Notes: generated by a model not told the origin, from the letters alone. 64,000 nt of DNA from a bacterium (GCA_021800805.1 JAJYYR010000001.1:992001-1056000), one strand, 5' to 3'. Positions 25,821-36,393 are shown, counted from the first letter of the stretch. Program-made: numbers and translations.

Positions 25821-27515
25821 TTATGCAACCTTAAAAGTCTTTACCATATTGGACAAGTCTAAAGCCATCCTCGCAAGCTCTTCCGAAGAGGAAATGACCT
25901 GCCTCGAACCTGCCTGCGCATTGTCCTGAGCCTTGATGATTTCTTCGGAGGAAAGGGATATTTCTTCGCTTACCTGCGACTGTTCTTCGGAGGCGGCGGC
26001 AATCTGGGTTATCATCTCTTTGAGTTTTACCATCAAGGAATTTATATTGGAGATGGCTTCGGCGGATTTGCCGGCAATTTCGGCTCCTTTGGAAACTTCT
26101 TCTTTTCCTTTCTGCATGGAGGTAACCGCATCCTGAGTATTTCTTTGGATACTCAGTATCATCGATTCTATTTCCTTGGTAGCCTTGGTCGTTCTTTCGG
26201 CGAGCTTTCTTACTTCGTCGGCTACTACCGCAAAACCCCTTCCCTGTTCTCCCGCTCTGGCGGCTTCTATTGCGGCGTTTAGGGCAAGAAGGTTGGTTTG
26301 GTCGGCTATGTCGTTTATGACTCCTATTATCTCTCCTATCTTTTCGGAAGAAGAGCCGAGTTCGGTAATGGTAACGGAAACGGCGGAAACAGTCTTTTCT
26401 ATGTTTTTCATCTCGTTTGCGACGTCCTTAACGGACTTAGTGCCGTAATCCACCACTTTTTCGGTTTCCTGAGCCTTCTGGGCGGAAGAGGATGAATTTT
26501 TTGCGACTTCTATGATGGCTATGGACATCTGTTTAATGGATTCTATTATGCGGGAGGCTTTTTCCCTCATCTGCTCTATGGTCTTTTCAAACTCCTTAGA
26601 GGAGGAATTCAACTGTTCCGACTGAGAGCTTAAAGAATTGGAAGTGTTGAGTATGCCTTTAACGTTTCCGGAAAGAGAATCGACTAAACTGTTGACCTGT
26701 TCTATGAGGACGCCTATTTCGCTTTCTTTACGGACGCCGGATATTTTGATTTTGGAGGTGAGGTCGCCGCGTGCTATCTGCTTGATTTTCTCGTCGACCA
26801 AGTTTAAAACCCGAATAACCGAATTCTTAAAATAAAACAGGACGATAACGGCGCCGATTAAAAAAACGATAGGAAATGCTATAAATATATAATTTAACAA
26901 TTTCACCTTTTGATAATACGAATTTTTTATAATGCCGTTAACTTGGCTTATCTGAGCTACCATAGGATTAAGCTGGCTTTCAAAATATTTATCGCTCATT
27001 GCGCCGCCTAAAAGCAGGGGGTATTTTAAAAGCCTTCCGACTATAGGGCGGAATATATAGAACTTATTTTTAAGGCTTTTTAAAAGGACGACGATTTTTT
27101 TGGATGAAATTATTTGCAATTTTGATTTTTCGGTTCCAAAGACCGAAGCCGCTTTAACTTTGTCGAACCCCATAGTATATCCGGTTAAAGAGCTTTCCAC
27201 GTTTGAGAAAACCGGCTTTGAATCTTCCGCCAATTTTAATATCTTTGCATCGTAGTATTTTTCTATTTTTGCTTTTGCTTTTTTGGATTTTGCCCCGCTA
27301 ATTTTTAGCATTTTTATATGAGATAAAAGAATAATCTGCAGGAGATTGCCTTTTAGGGTCTTAATGCCGGTAGAAGTGCGGGAAATAACATCCGCATTAA
27401 CCGTTTTGTTTTTCAATCCGTTAGAATATAGAATGAGAAACAGGTTGACCAGCAGGATAAAAATAAAACCTGCGATCATAATAAAATAAAGCTTTGCGTT
27501 TAATGTTTTCAACAT
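25821..27515 (-). CDS. Methyl-accepting chemotaxis protein
   Basis: Domain order: transmembrane segment near 11-33; periplasmic sensor of about 175 residues with no recognised family; second transmembrane segment near 208-232; HAMP domain ([21 protein letters not shown]); then a long cytoplasmic signalling coil. The coil contains the highly conserved hairpin tip ([36 protein letters not shown]). It relays ligand sensing to CheW/CheA; no che genes are in the window. ATG 27515 is preferred to an adjacent TTG at 27518 because GGGGGA lies at the right distance upstream. The C-terminus lacks a CheR-binding pentapeptide. Confidence 0.95.
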   Translation of the reverse strand: MLKTLNAKLYFIMIAGFIFILLVNLFLILYSNGLKNKTVNADVISRTSTGIKTLKGNLLQIILLSHIKMLKISGAKSKKAKAKIEKYYDAKILKLAEDSKPVFSNVESSLTGYTMGFDKVKAASVFGTEKSKLQIISSKKIVVLLKSLKNKFYIFRPIVGRLLKYPLLLGGAMSDKYFESQLNPMVAQISQVNGIIKNSYYQKVKLLNYIFIAFPIVFLIGAVIVLFYFKNSVIRVLNLVDEKIKQIARGDLTSKIKISGVRKESEIGVLIEQVNSLVDSLSGNVKGILNTSNSLSSQSEQLNSSSKEFEKTIEQMREKASRIIESIKQMSIAIIEVAKNSSSSAQKAQETEKVVDYGTKSVKDVANEMKNIEKTVSAVSVTITELGSSSEKIGEIIGVINDIADQTNLLALNAAIEAARAGEQGRGFAVVADEVRKLAERTTKATKEIESMILSIQRNTQDAVTSMQKGKEEVSKGAEIAGKSAEAISNINSLMVKLKEMITQIAAASEEQSQVSEEISLSSEEIIKAQDNAQAGSRQVISSSEELARMALDLSNMVKTFKVA

Positions 27516-27745
27516 CAATATCCCCCATTTGAATTGAAAATAAAGTGAATAGTCCCCTTTATTTTTTCGTAAAAATATTATTTTATTATATATCGGCGTT
27601 ATGTAAAAAATCTACAGTTATTTTAATTATTTTTTTATGTAAATTTAATTGTCTAAAAATATTATATTTGCTATAATTTTAAATAAAATCATATTATATT
27701 TTAGATTATTTAAGGATATATTAAAAGTTAAGGGAGGGAAGAATA

Positions 27746-27958
27746 ATGCCTTTCGTATCTGTTAAAATGCTCGAAGGAAGAACAAAAGAGCAGAAAAAAA
27801 ATCTCATTAAGTCTATTACCAAAAGCGTTTCTAAAAGTTTAAGCATCGACGAAAACAGCGTATGGGTCGTCGTCGAAGAATTTCCAGCCGACGAGTGGGG
27901 ACTCGGCGGAGAGCTTGCCTGCGATAAAATAAAAGCCAAAAAGGAAACGCGTAAATGA
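27746..27958 (+). CDS. 4-oxalocrotonate tautomerase-family protein
   Basis: The 70-residue protein starts Met-Pro, leaving the catalytic N-terminal proline after Met removal. VKMLEGRTKEQKKNLIKSIT is a clear family pattern with the Arg of EGRT. Members tautomerise keto-enol acids. A GGGAGGGAA ribosome site precedes it. Its stop overlaps the aroD start (ATGA), so the two are translationally coupled. The substrate is unknown. Confidence 0.9.
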   Translation: MPFVSVKMLEGRTKEQKKNLIKSITKSVSKSLSIDENSVWVVVEEFPADEWGLGGELACDKIKAKKETRK

Positions 27959-28800
27959 AGCCGAGAGTCTGCCTGTCAACCGGAAATACGGGGTTAAACG
28001 GGGTATATGCCGCTATAGATTATGCAAAGAGCGAATGTGCCGAATTCGTAGAACTCAGATTCGATATGATTGCCGAAACTGCGCAGTCAAACAATTCCTG
28101 CGACAATTTCGATAAAAGCGGCATTCTATCCGAAATCAAAAAAATAATTTCTTATGCTAAAGATAAAGGAATTAAGATTATAGGAACAAACAGGGACGCT
28201 TCGTATGGCTCGAATAGATGCGTTTCCTTTCTCGGCAAGCAAAGAATTTCGGAACCAGAAACCCCCGAAAAACTTATAAAATACGGCGCTAAAGAAAAAG
28301 GCGAACCTGAAAGAATTAAATTTTTAAGGTCGGTTATAGAACTGGGTATCGATATATGCGATATAGAACTCGATATTTTAGAAAAAAACATTATAAAAGA
28401 TTTTGTAGATTTCGCACATTCTAAAAATTCAAAAATTATTCTTTCGGTGCATGATTTTAAAATGAGCGTAAATTTGTTGGATACCATAAAATATTATATA
28501 GATTCAAGCTATTTCGGCGCAGACTATTTCAAGTTGACCGATACGGCGGTTTCGGAAGAAGACGTCGTGTCCTCTTCCGAAAAAAACATAAAAATACGCT
28601 CTATTCAAACGACGGATGAAACGGCATTTCCAAAATTTATAATTTTTAGTATGGGCGAAAAGGGGAGGACAACCAGAGCATCATCTATAATTTACGGGTC
28701 TTATTTTGCATACTGCTCTTCGCCGTTTGGAATTACTGCGACGGGACAGATGCCGCCGGATGAATTTTATAAAACGGTCGACTTCTTAGGGGCATCTTAG
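27955..28800 (+). CDS. aroD: Type I 3-dehydroquinate dehydratase AroD (divergent)
   Basis: Type I dehydroquinase makes 3-dehydroshikimate through a Schiff base. The pattern VELRFDMI, IDICDIELD, the catalytic His of ILSVHDF, the Lys of DYFKLTD and the C-terminal FSMGEKGRTTR plus TGQMPPDEF are all visible. At 281 residues it is longer than the usual 225-250. The normal RTxxEGG stretch is replaced by TNRDASYGSNRC followed by about 25 extra residues, so the substrate pocket may differ. It is coupled to the tautomerase gene upstream and followed closely by pilB. Confidence 0.85.
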   Translation: MKPRVCLSTGNTGLNGVYAAIDYAKSECAEFVELRFDMIAETAQSNNSCDNFDKSGILSEIKKIISYAKDKGIKIIGTNRDASYGSNRCVSFLGKQRISEPETPEKLIKYGAKEKGEPERIKFLRSVIELGIDICDIELDILEKNIIKDFVDFAHSKNSKIILSVHDFKMSVNLLDTIKYYIDSSYFGADYFKLTDTAVSEEDVVSSSEKNIKIRSIQTTDETAFPKFIIFSMGEKGRTTRASSIIYGSYFAYCSSPFGITATGQMPPDEFYKTVDFLGAS

Positions 28801-28813
28801 AGGAATCCTAAAA

Positions 28814-30565
28814 ATGGGCATAATTATAAATAATTTATCAAAAACTAAAAAGCTCGGCGAGATACTTGTAGATGAGGGGCTATTAAATCCGACCCAGCTC
28901 GAAACCGCGCTTACCGAGGGAAAGAAGCGCAATTTAAGATTAGGTTCGGCGTTGACCGCACTGGGGATAATTTCGGAGGATAATATATTAGATGCGCTTT
29001 CTTCGCAAATAGGATTAAAAAAAATAGACCTTTCAAAAATCATAATAGACCCTGCGGTCGGAAGACTTATACCTGAAGGACTTTCGAGACAGTTTAAAAT
29101 GGTAGGGATAAGTCTTGAGGGCGGAATACTAACCGTGGCTTTATCCGACCCTCTTAACGTTTTTGCCGCCGATGCGTTAAAAAGACATATTAATTATAAT
29201 ATAGACATAGTTCTGGCAAAAGAACACGATATTAACAAAGCTATAGATTTTGTCTGGACGGCTAAAGAAATATCTAAAGCCGCGTCACATCAAAACGTCG
29301 TTCCGGCGGATGGTAAGAATTTTTCCGGGTTAGCGGCGGCACAGTCCGGCGCCCCCGCCTTTTCTCCTTCGACTTCTGCCGCCGTCAAAGAAGTCCTGCA
29401 GTCGGAAGACGTAAATATTATTAAGCTCGTCAACGACATAATATTTTCAGCCTCTAAAGACAGGGCTTCGGATATACATATAGAACCTCTTTCGGACGAA
29501 ATGATAGTCAGGGAAAGAATCGACGGAGAACTTATAGAAGCAAGAAGAATCCCTTTTCAATTTTTAAATCCGGTTATAGCCAGAATAAAAATAATGGCAA
29601 ATATGGATATCGCAGAAAAAAGAAACCCTCAGGATTCGAGGTTCGATATAAACGTCGGAGAAAAAAATTTAGACGTCAGGGTTTCCGTCGTGCCGACCAT
29701 AAACGGCGAAAAAGCCGTGTTCAGGCTTTTAGATAAAACTTCAAAGGTTAATAAAGTTTCTGAACTGCCTATCGACAAAAACGATAAAGAAAAGATTTTA
29801 AAAATAATTTACAAAAAATACGGTCTTTTCTTAATAACCGGTCCTACCGGTTCCGGAAAAACGACTACGGCATATTCTATGATTGCCGAACTTAACAGCA
29901 TAAATAAGAATATTATCACCGTAGAAGACCCCGTCGAATATAAAATAAGATACATAAATCAGATAGAAGCTAACCAAAAAGGCGGAATGGGGTTCCCGGA
30001 TGCTTTAAGGGCGGTGCTGAGACAGGACCCCGATATTATTCTCGTCGGCGAAATAAGGGATGAAGAAACTGCAAGGATAGCTATTCAGGCGGCTTTAACC
30101 GGTCACTTCGTCATTTCGACGCTGCATACGCAGGATTCGTCGAGCGCTATTTCGAGGCTTGCAGATATGGGTATAGAACCTTTTTTAATTTCTTCTTCGG
30201 TTGCCGGCATAATGGGGCAGAGATTAGTTAAACGGCTTTGCGGCAGTTGTAAACAGCCTTACGAGCCTGAGTCGGAATTACTTAAGGAACTCGGCCTTCC
30301 GCCTAATGTTAAATTTACTTTTTACAAAGAAACCGGCTGCGACTTGTGCAGGGACACCGGTTTTCACGGAAGGCTGAGCATACAGGAAATTTTAACGCCC
30401 TCGAGAAACGTCCAAAAACTTATCATCGAAAAAGCGGATGCCGCACAGATAAGAAACGCCGCTATAAAAGACGGTTTTGTTCCTCTAAGAATGGCGGGGC
30501 TTAAAAAAGTAATAGAAGGCATAACGACTTTGGAAGAAGTTTTACAGGCTACGCAGGATATATAA
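28814..30565 (+). CDS. pilB: Type IV pilus/type II secretion assembly ATPase (PilB/GspE)
   Basis: The 583-residue protein has an N-terminal MshEN domain (LGEILVDEGLLNPTQLETAL). The secretion-ATPase core follows with SDIHIEP, Walker A GPTGSGKTTT, VEDPVEY, Walker B with Asp/His boxes (DPDIILVGEIRDEET) and STLHTQDS. A zinc-binding module (CGSCKQPYEP, CDLCRDTGFHGR) precedes the C-terminus. It powers pilus or pseudopilus polymerisation at the inner membrane. pilC follows after 35 bases. No pilT or pilin is in view, so pilus versus secretion use cannot be settled; the symbol reflects the best match. Confidence 0.9.
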   Translation: MGIIINNLSKTKKLGEILVDEGLLNPTQLETALTEGKKRNLRLGSALTALGIISEDNILDALSSQIGLKKIDLSKIIIDPAVGRLIPEGLSRQFKMVGISLEGGILTVALSDPLNVFAADALKRHINYNIDIVLAKEHDINKAIDFVWTAKEISKAASHQNVVPADGKNFSGLAAAQSGAPAFSPSTSAAVKEVLQSEDVNIIKLVNDIIFSASKDRASDIHIEPLSDEMIVRERIDGELIEARRIPFQFLNPVIARIKIMANMDIAEKRNPQDSRFDINVGEKNLDVRVSVVPTINGEKAVFRLLDKTSKVNKVSELPIDKNDKEKILKIIYKKYGLFLITGPTGSGKTTTAYSMIAELNSINKNIITVEDPVEYKIRYINQIEANQKGGMGFPDALRAVLRQDPDIILVGEIRDEETARIAIQAALTGHFVISTLHTQDSSSAISRLADMGIEPFLISSSVAGIMGQRLVKRLCGSCKQPYEPESELLKELGLPPNVKFTFYKETGCDLCRDTGFHGRLSIQEILTPSRNVQKLIIEKADAAQIRNAAIKDGFVPLRMAGLKKVIEGITTLEEVLQATQDI

Positions 30566-30600
30566 AGCTGGATATATAAAATTAAAAAGGACGACGGTTT

Positions 30601-31815
30601 ATGGCTATATATAATTACAAGGCAAGAGACAGGCAGGGGAAACTCATAACCGGAAGAATAGAATCAAACTCTTCGATTGCTGCCGAAAAGCAGATAGAAG
30701 AATTGAAACTTATCCCTATTTCGCTCGAAGAAGCGTCAAGTTTTTCATGGGGCGACCTTCTTCCCGCATTTCAAAGCATATCCAAAAAGGACGTAATAAT
30801 ATTTTCGAGACAGCTTGCCACGTTGTATCAATCCGGAGTGCCGCTTACCAAAAGCCTAGATTCTTTAACGGAATTTTCGAGGAATAAGAAATTTAAAGAA
30901 ATTCTTGTGGAAGTAAAGCAGGACGTAGAAGGCGGACAGACGCTTTCCAAAAGCTTTGCGAGGCATCCCAAAGTTTTTTCCGAAATATACGTAAATATGG
31001 TAGAAGTCGGCGAGACGAGCGGTCTTTTATACGACATATTAGTCAGGCTTGCGCTTCTTATGGAAAAAGATTTGGCGGTTAAAGCGAAAGTAAAGAGCGC
31101 TACCTTTTATCCTAAAATAGTCGTTTCGGCGATTATAATAGCCGTCGTAATATTAGTTGGATTCGTTATACCTAAATTTGCGATGCTTTATAAAAGTTTC
31201 AACGTCCCCCTACCCTTAGAAACTAGAATATTAGTGGCTATCTCTAACTTTTTCGTCAGTTTTTGGTATATAGTTTTAATTTTAGCCGTCGCTTTGATGG
31301 CAGGCGTAAAAATTTACCTTAATTCGTCCTCCGGAAGACTGTGGTGGGATGAACACAAACTTAAAATACCGATATTCGGCAGTATTTTTTATAAATCGAT
31401 GATGAGCCAGTTTACAAGGATTTTCGGGCTTTTATTTCAGAGCGGGCTTCCGGTCAACAGGGCATTCGAACTTATCAGAAATGCCGTAAACAATAAATTT
31501 TTTACTAATAAAATAGACGAAATACAGTCGGCTGTTACGAGAGGAGAATCTATCACGAATAGTTTTAAAAATTCCAAAATATTTTCGGGAATTATAATTC
31601 AAATGGTCAGCGTCGGCGAAGAAACCGGACATATAGATGAAATGCTCGGTAAAGTCGCCGATTATTTCGACGAAGATTTAGATCATCAGCTGAGTATGCT
31701 TCAGGCGAGCATAGAACCGGTGCTTTTAACGATAATTTTTGGAATGGTCTTATTTCTTGCACTGGCGATATATCTTCCGATAATCGACGTGATAAATTTC
31801 GCAAAAAAAGGTTGA
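30601..31815 (+). CDS. pilC: Inner-membrane platform protein (PilC/GspF)
   Basis: Two related T2SSF domains are visible, each with the FSRQLATLYQSGVPL- or FTRIFGLLFQSGLPV-type motif and a conserved VGEETG or VEVGETSG turn. Three membrane helices are seen (about 170-195, 220-240 and 375-400). The N-terminus YNYKARDRQGKLITG is standard. It anchors the assembly ATPase encoded just upstream. The length (404) is normal. A repeat element starts eight bases after the stop codon. Confidence 0.92.
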   Translation: MAIYNYKARDRQGKLITGRIESNSSIAAEKQIEELKLIPISLEEASSFSWGDLLPAFQSISKKDVIIFSRQLATLYQSGVPLTKSLDSLTEFSRNKKFKEILVEVKQDVEGGQTLSKSFARHPKVFSEIYVNMVEVGETSGLLYDILVRLALLMEKDLAVKAKVKSATFYPKIVVSAIIIAVVILVGFVIPKFAMLYKSFNVPLPLETRILVAISNFFVSFWYIVLILAVALMAGVKIYLNSSSGRLWWDEHKLKIPIFGSIFYKSMMSQFTRIFGLLFQSGLPVNRAFELIRNAVNNKFFTNKIDEIQSAVTRGESITNSFKNSKIFSGIIIQMVSVGEETGHIDEMLGKVADYFDEDLDHQLSMLQASIEPVLLTIIFGMVLFLALAIYLPIIDVINFAKKG

Positions 31816-31823
31816 TATTTATG

Positions 31824-31914
31824 AAAAAAGGGGACAGATTTATTTATTTTCATATTACTATGTAAATATTACTATCATATAGACCGAAAATAAAAAAAAT
31901 CTGTCCCCTTTTTT
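31824..31914. repeat. GGGGACAGATTT inverted-repeat element
   Basis: The arms AAAAAAGGGGACAGATTT and AAATCTGTCCCCTTTTTT, extended by a matching TTATTTTC/GAAAATAA, enclose about 33 unrelated bases. Total length is 91 bp. The copy at 42639-42728 has the same design. It resembles a REP/MITE-type element and immediately follows pilC, where it may also end transcription. Confidence 0.85.
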
Positions 31915-31927
31915 CTTTAAAAAAAAA

Positions 31928-31957
31928 TTGACTTAAAATATATGAAAATGATAATAT
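31928..31957 (+). promoter_or_regulatory. Candidate promoter for the RND efflux genes
   Basis: TTGACT at 31928-31933 and TAATAT at 31952-31957 are separated by 18 bases. About 110 bases of AT-rich leader follow before the adaptor gene. Confidence 0.45.
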
Positions 31958-32068
31958 TATTATATATCAATAGTTATATATATAAATATAGCCTGCAACA
32001 GCCTGTAATAAGAAAAGCCGTAAATAATTAATATTTAAGCTATTTAAGACATACAAGGGGTGCGGTAA

Positions 32069-33130
32069 ATGAAGGAAACGAAAAAACTTAACAGTACATT
32101 TTACGCCGTTTTAGCGGTATTTTTTACAATATTATCATTATCTTTAAGCGGTTGTGCAAAAAAACAGGGTTTAACAGGAAAAACCGAGTCCAAGATTAGC
32201 GTCGGAGCATTTAAAACCAAGTACGAAATTATTCCGGATTATCTTAAATCCCCGGGAAATATCGATTCATTGAATAATACCGTTATTTCCGCCCATATTA
32301 TGGGATATGTAGTTTTTGAAAACGTTCATCAGGGTCAGGCGGTTTCCAAAGGGCAGCTCTTATTAAAATTAAGCGCCCCTGAAATAGGCTCTAAATATTA
32401 TGCCGCAAGAGCAGGATTTATTAACGCGAAAAAGACATACGACAGAATAAAAAAATTATATAAAGAAAATTCCGTTTCAAGGCAAATGTTCGATAATACT
32501 CTAATGCAGTATAACGTTGCTAAGGCCCGCTTAAACGAAGCCGCAAATTATCTCAATTATAAAGATATTTATTCTCCTTTTAACGGGGTAATAACGAAAA
32601 AAAGTGTTTCTATGGGCGACCTTGCCGCACCCGGGCAGATGTTGCTAATAATTCAGAGCCTAAAAAATTTGGAATTCAAAACATCTGTTAACGTTAAATA
32701 TTTTAATAAAATAAAAGATGGGGAAACCGTTAAATTAAATTTTTCTTCTATAAATAAATCTATTAACGGAAAGGTCATAGCAGTCGTAAGGTCTGCAAAT
32801 CCTTACTCTCATTCAGTTTTAGTAAGAATTGCCGTAGAAGTAGCCGAAAAATCGGGGCTGATGCCCGGAATGTACGGGACGGCAAGATTTAAAATAGGGA
32901 AAAGAAAAGCCGTTATCATACCTAAAACCGCGATCGTAAGGCGTTTGGGTATAACCGGGGTCTATACCGCCGACAATGCGGGCGAAGTTATGTTTCAGCC
33001 CGTAAAAAGGGGCAGGGTTTATAAAAAGAATTTCATAGTAATTTCAAACGGTTTAAAACCCGGTATGACGGTAATAACAAGCGGATTAAATAAAATTAAA
33101 ACCGGAAATTACGTCAGTCCTAAGTTCTAA
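32069..33130 (+). CDS. RND efflux periplasmic adaptor lipoprotein
   Basis: The signal peptide ends in a lipobox, LSGC, with the lipidated Cys29. The biotinyl-lipoyl halves (AHIMGYVVFENVHQGQAVSKGQ and YSPFNGVITKKSVSMGD) flank a helical hairpin. The beta-barrel and membrane-proximal domains follow (ending near LNKIKTGNYVSPKF). It bridges the inner-membrane pump encoded downstream to an outer-membrane channel, which is not in this window. An AAGGGGTG ribosome site precedes the ATG. Confidence 0.9.
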   Translation: MKETKKLNSTFYAVLAVFFTILSLSLSGCAKKQGLTGKTESKISVGAFKTKYEIIPDYLKSPGNIDSLNNTVISAHIMGYVVFENVHQGQAVSKGQLLLKLSAPEIGSKYYAARAGFINAKKTYDRIKKLYKENSVSRQMFDNTLMQYNVAKARLNEAANYLNYKDIYSPFNGVITKKSVSMGDLAAPGQMLLIIQSLKNLEFKTSVNVKYFNKIKDGETVKLNFSSINKSINGKVIAVVRSANPYSHSVLVRIAVEVAEKSGLMPGMYGTARFKIGKRKAVIIPKTAIVRRLGITGVYTADNAGEVMFQPVKRGRVYKKNFIVISNGLKPGMTVITSGLNKIKTGNYVSPKF

Positions 33131-33171
33131 TTAAGGCATTTCAATATAAGATAAGGAGTTTTAAAAGATAA

Positions 33172-36100
33172 ATGAATAAAAATTTCAGCGCTAAAATTAC
33201 CGAATATTTTATAGAAAATAAAATAACGCTTTTATTGATTTTATTCAGCATAGGTTTTGGAATTATCGCCGTTCTTCTTACGCCGAGACAATATAATCCC
33301 CAAATAATCGTGCCTGCGGCAAACGTAATAGTTAGATTTCCGGGAGCGAGCGGCGAGCAGGTTAAAAACTTAGTTACGAAACCCCTGGAAAGAAAAATGT
33401 GGCAAATCCCCGGGGTGAAGCATGTTTATTCCATATCTATGAACTCCGAATCCATAGTTACGGTTCAGTTTCACGTTAACGCGAGCCGCGATAAGAGTCT
33501 TGTCGATATATACAATAAAGTATTTTCCAACCTCGACGAAATCCCTAAAGGCGCAATGAGACCGCTTATTAAACCGATAGACGTAAATCATGTTCCGATA
33601 CTCAATATTACGCTATGGAGCAAAAAATATAATGCGGGATATCTTACGACGATTGCGAACAGAATATTAGACAAACTCGATTCCGTTAAAGGAACGGGAG
33701 TTACTTATTTAAACGGCGCAAGATACAGACAGATCAACGTTTATCTTAATCCGGTAAAAATGGCGGGATATAATGTTTCTCCGTTAATGATAGCTCAGGA
33801 ACTTAAAGGAACTAATATAAACATTCCGGCAGGATTTCTTCAGAATAACAACAAAAAAACATTTTTGACCGCCGGCGGATATTTTCACCGCGTAAGTTCG
33901 GTCAAAAACTTCATTATTTCCGTTTACGACGGAAAGCCGGTTTATCTGAAAGACGTCGCCTCGATTAAATATTCTTATAAGCCTTTAAATTTTCTTTCGG
34001 AAATAGGGTTTGGGAATAATTATGCGAAAGCTAACGTAAACGGCAGAATTATAGGGGCATCCAAAGGTATTTATCCGGCGGTAACCATAGCCGTCGCTAA
34101 AAGAAGAGGCAAAAACGCCGTCGCGGTGGTCGATAACGTTCTCGCAAAATTTCATAAAATAGTTAAAACAAGCCTGCCGGCGGGAGTTCATTGGACGATT
34201 ACGAGAAACGACGGAAAAAAGGCAAACAATGCCGTGAATAAATTATTATTTCATTTAATAATAAGCATAATAATCGTTATCGGACTTCTTTTGATAATAT
34301 TAGGATGGAGAGAAGCTTTTATCGTAGCATTTACGATTCCTTTAATGCTGTTTCTTACCCTTGGCATAGCCTACATTTTTCATCAGACTTTAAATAGAAT
34401 TACTTTGTTTGCGCTGATTCTTTCGCTCGGACTTTTAGTCGATAACGCTATCGTAGTCATCGACAATATAGAAAGGGTTTTTTCGAAAGAAAGGAATATA
34501 CTTCCTACCTATGCGGTAGATGCCGTAAACGAAATAGGCAACCCTAATTTTTTTGCTACGCTGGCGGTTATATCTTCGTTTATCCCTATGTTGTTCGTAA
34601 CGGGGATGATGGGTCCATATATGCGCCCTATTCCTTTTAACGTGCCTATCGCCATGCTCGTTTCATTATTCGTAGCCCTTACAGTCGTTCCGTGGTTTTA
34701 TCTTAAACTTATGGCAAACGAAAGGGGAATGGCGCTTCTGCGCAAAAAAGAGTTAAAAGAACATAATAAAGACGGCAAAACAGGTCTATATGCAAAAATA
34801 TTAACGCCTTTGCTTTTAAATAAAAAGAAAAGATATATATTTATATCCGTTATCGTAATTTTATTTATTTTAGCAATGTCGCTTCCGGTTTTAAAGATTG
34901 TAAAATTTAAAATGCTTCCGGTTGCAAATACTAATACCTTTTTGATTACTATAAATAAACGTCCGGGCTCGACTTTTCAAGATACCAATATTGCGACTAT
35001 GCAGATAGTAAATTATTTAAAACGTATAAAACAGGTAAAAAACTACGTGGTTACGGTGGGAACGCCTTCGGTTATCGATTTTTCCGGGCTTTTGAGAGGG
35101 GCAAATTTTAGAAATGCCAGCTGGAACTCGGAAATAAGGGTCAATCTAATAGACAAAGACAGTAGAAGCACGTCATCCCATCAACTTGTTTTAAGCCTGT
35201 TGCCAGAGGTGCATAAAATCGGAAAAGAATATAACGCTACGGTAAAAGTTCTTGAAAGTCCGCCCGGACCTCCGGTAAAATCAACGATAGTAGCGGAGAT
35301 TTACGGTAAAAATTACCGGGAACAGGCAAAACTTTCTAAAATCGTGGAAGCAAGAATGAAAAATACGAGAGGGGTTACGGACGTAAACTCTTCATATAAA
35401 AAACGGATAAAAAAGACGGAAGTCGTCGTGAGAAGAAGAAAGGCGTCTATGCTGGGAATCAGCACGGAAATGATTGCGCAGTCCCTTTATCTTTTAAACA
35501 ACGGAATGACCGTCGGCACAATTCATAAAAAAGGTCATCTGCATCAGGAAGATATTTTTTTGCGTATGCCGGCTTCTTTCAGGACGGACGTAAACGCCTT
35601 GTCGAGCATCTGGATATATGCTCCTTACGCCGGCAGGTTAGTGCCGCTGAATTCCGTAATAAAAATAAAGCATAGCTATTTAAATAATATGATTTACGAG
35701 AGGGATTTGAAACCTTTAGTTTATGTTTACGGCAAGGTAGTCAAAAGAAGCCCTATGTATGCAAATTTAGACCTTTTTCTGCATTTTTTAAAACATCCTC
35801 TTCCTGCAGGTTATCATATAAGATGGGGCGGCGAGTGGCATCTTACCTTAAAGGTGTTTGCACAGCTCGGCGCGGCAATGGGAATCGCAATCCTTCTTAT
35901 TTATATTCTTTTGGTAGGATATACAGGTTCTTTCATTGTTCCGCTAATACTTATGGGAGCGATTCCGCTTGAAATGATAGGCATAATGCCGGGGTTCGCT
36001 TTAATAAGAGTTTATTTTACGGCTACTTCTATGATAGGGGCTATAGCCCTTTCAGGTATCGTTATAAGAAATTCTCTGCTTTTACTTGAATTTATAAACA

Positions 36101-36363
36101 CAAGAAAAAAGGAAGGCTATAATATCGCCGATTCTTTAGTAGAAGCGGGAGCTATGAGAGCAAGACCGATAATAATTACGGCGCTTGCCGTTATATTCGG
36201 TTCGGCTATACTCGTGACCGACCCGGTATGGAACGGTCTGGCATGGGCTCTCATTTTCGGAATGCTGGCTTCTACTACATTAACGCTTGTCGTAATTCCG
36301 GTGCTTTATTATATGATAGAAGGAAGAAGGTGGCACAAAGAAGACGTTCACGATAATTTATAA
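33172..36363 (+). CDS. RND-family efflux transporter permease (AcrB-type)
   Basis: The 1063-residue protein has the RND layout: a helix at about 17-35, a porter loop, five or six helices (about 360-520), a second porter loop, and six helices near the end. The start resembles the HAE1 group (VRFPGASGEQVKNLVTKPLE, IPGVKHVYS). The proton-relay helix reads GLLVDNAIVVIDNIERVF, so the second Asp of the common Asp-Asp pair is Asn, a variant also seen in other RND branches. Proton-driven export is likely; substrates are unknown. It follows the adaptor gene with a GATAAGGAG ribosome site. Confidence 0.92.
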   Translation: MNKNFSAKITEYFIENKITLLLILFSIGFGIIAVLLTPRQYNPQIIVPAANVIVRFPGASGEQVKNLVTKPLERKMWQIPGVKHVYSISMNSESIVTVQFHVNASRDKSLVDIYNKVFSNLDEIPKGAMRPLIKPIDVNHVPILNITLWSKKYNAGYLTTIANRILDKLDSVKGTGVTYLNGARYRQINVYLNPVKMAGYNVSPLMIAQELKGTNINIPAGFLQNNNKKTFLTAGGYFHRVSSVKNFIISVYDGKPVYLKDVASIKYSYKPLNFLSEIGFGNNYAKANVNGRIIGASKGIYPAVTIAVAKRRGKNAVAVVDNVLAKFHKIVKTSLPAGVHWTITRNDGKKANNAVNKLLFHLIISIIIVIGLLLIILGWREAFIVAFTIPLMLFLTLGIAYIFHQTLNRITLFALILSLGLLVDNAIVVIDNIERVFSKERNILPTYAVDAVNEIGNPNFFATLAVISSFIPMLFVTGMMGPYMRPIPFNVPIAMLVSLFVALTVVPWFYLKLMANERGMALLRKKELKEHNKDGKTGLYAKILTPLLLNKKKRYIFISVIVILFILAMSLPVLKIVKFKMLPVANTNTFLITINKRPGSTFQDTNIATMQIVNYLKRIKQVKNYVVTVGTPSVIDFSGLLRGANFRNASWNSEIRVNLIDKDSRSTSSHQLVLSLLPEVHKIGKEYNATVKVLESPPGPPVKSTIVAEIYGKNYREQAKLSKIVEARMKNTRGVTDVNSSYKKRIKKTEVVVRRRKASMLGISTEMIAQSLYLLNNGMTVGTIHKKGHLHQEDIFLRMPASFRTDVNALSSIWIYAPYAGRLVPLNSVIKIKHSYLNNMIYERDLKPLVYVYGKVVKRSPMYANLDLFLHFLKHPLPAGYHIRWGGEWHLTLKVFAQLGAAMGIAILLIYILLVGYTGSFIVPLILMGAIPLEMIGIMPGFALIRVYFTATSMIGAIALSGIVIRNSLLLLEFINTRKKEGYNIADSLVEAGAMRARPIIITALAVIFGSAILVTDPVWNGLAWALIFGMLASTTLTLVVIPVLYYMIEGRRWHKEDVHDNL

Positions 36364-36393
36364 ACTTTATAAAATTGCCGATAAAAATAAATT

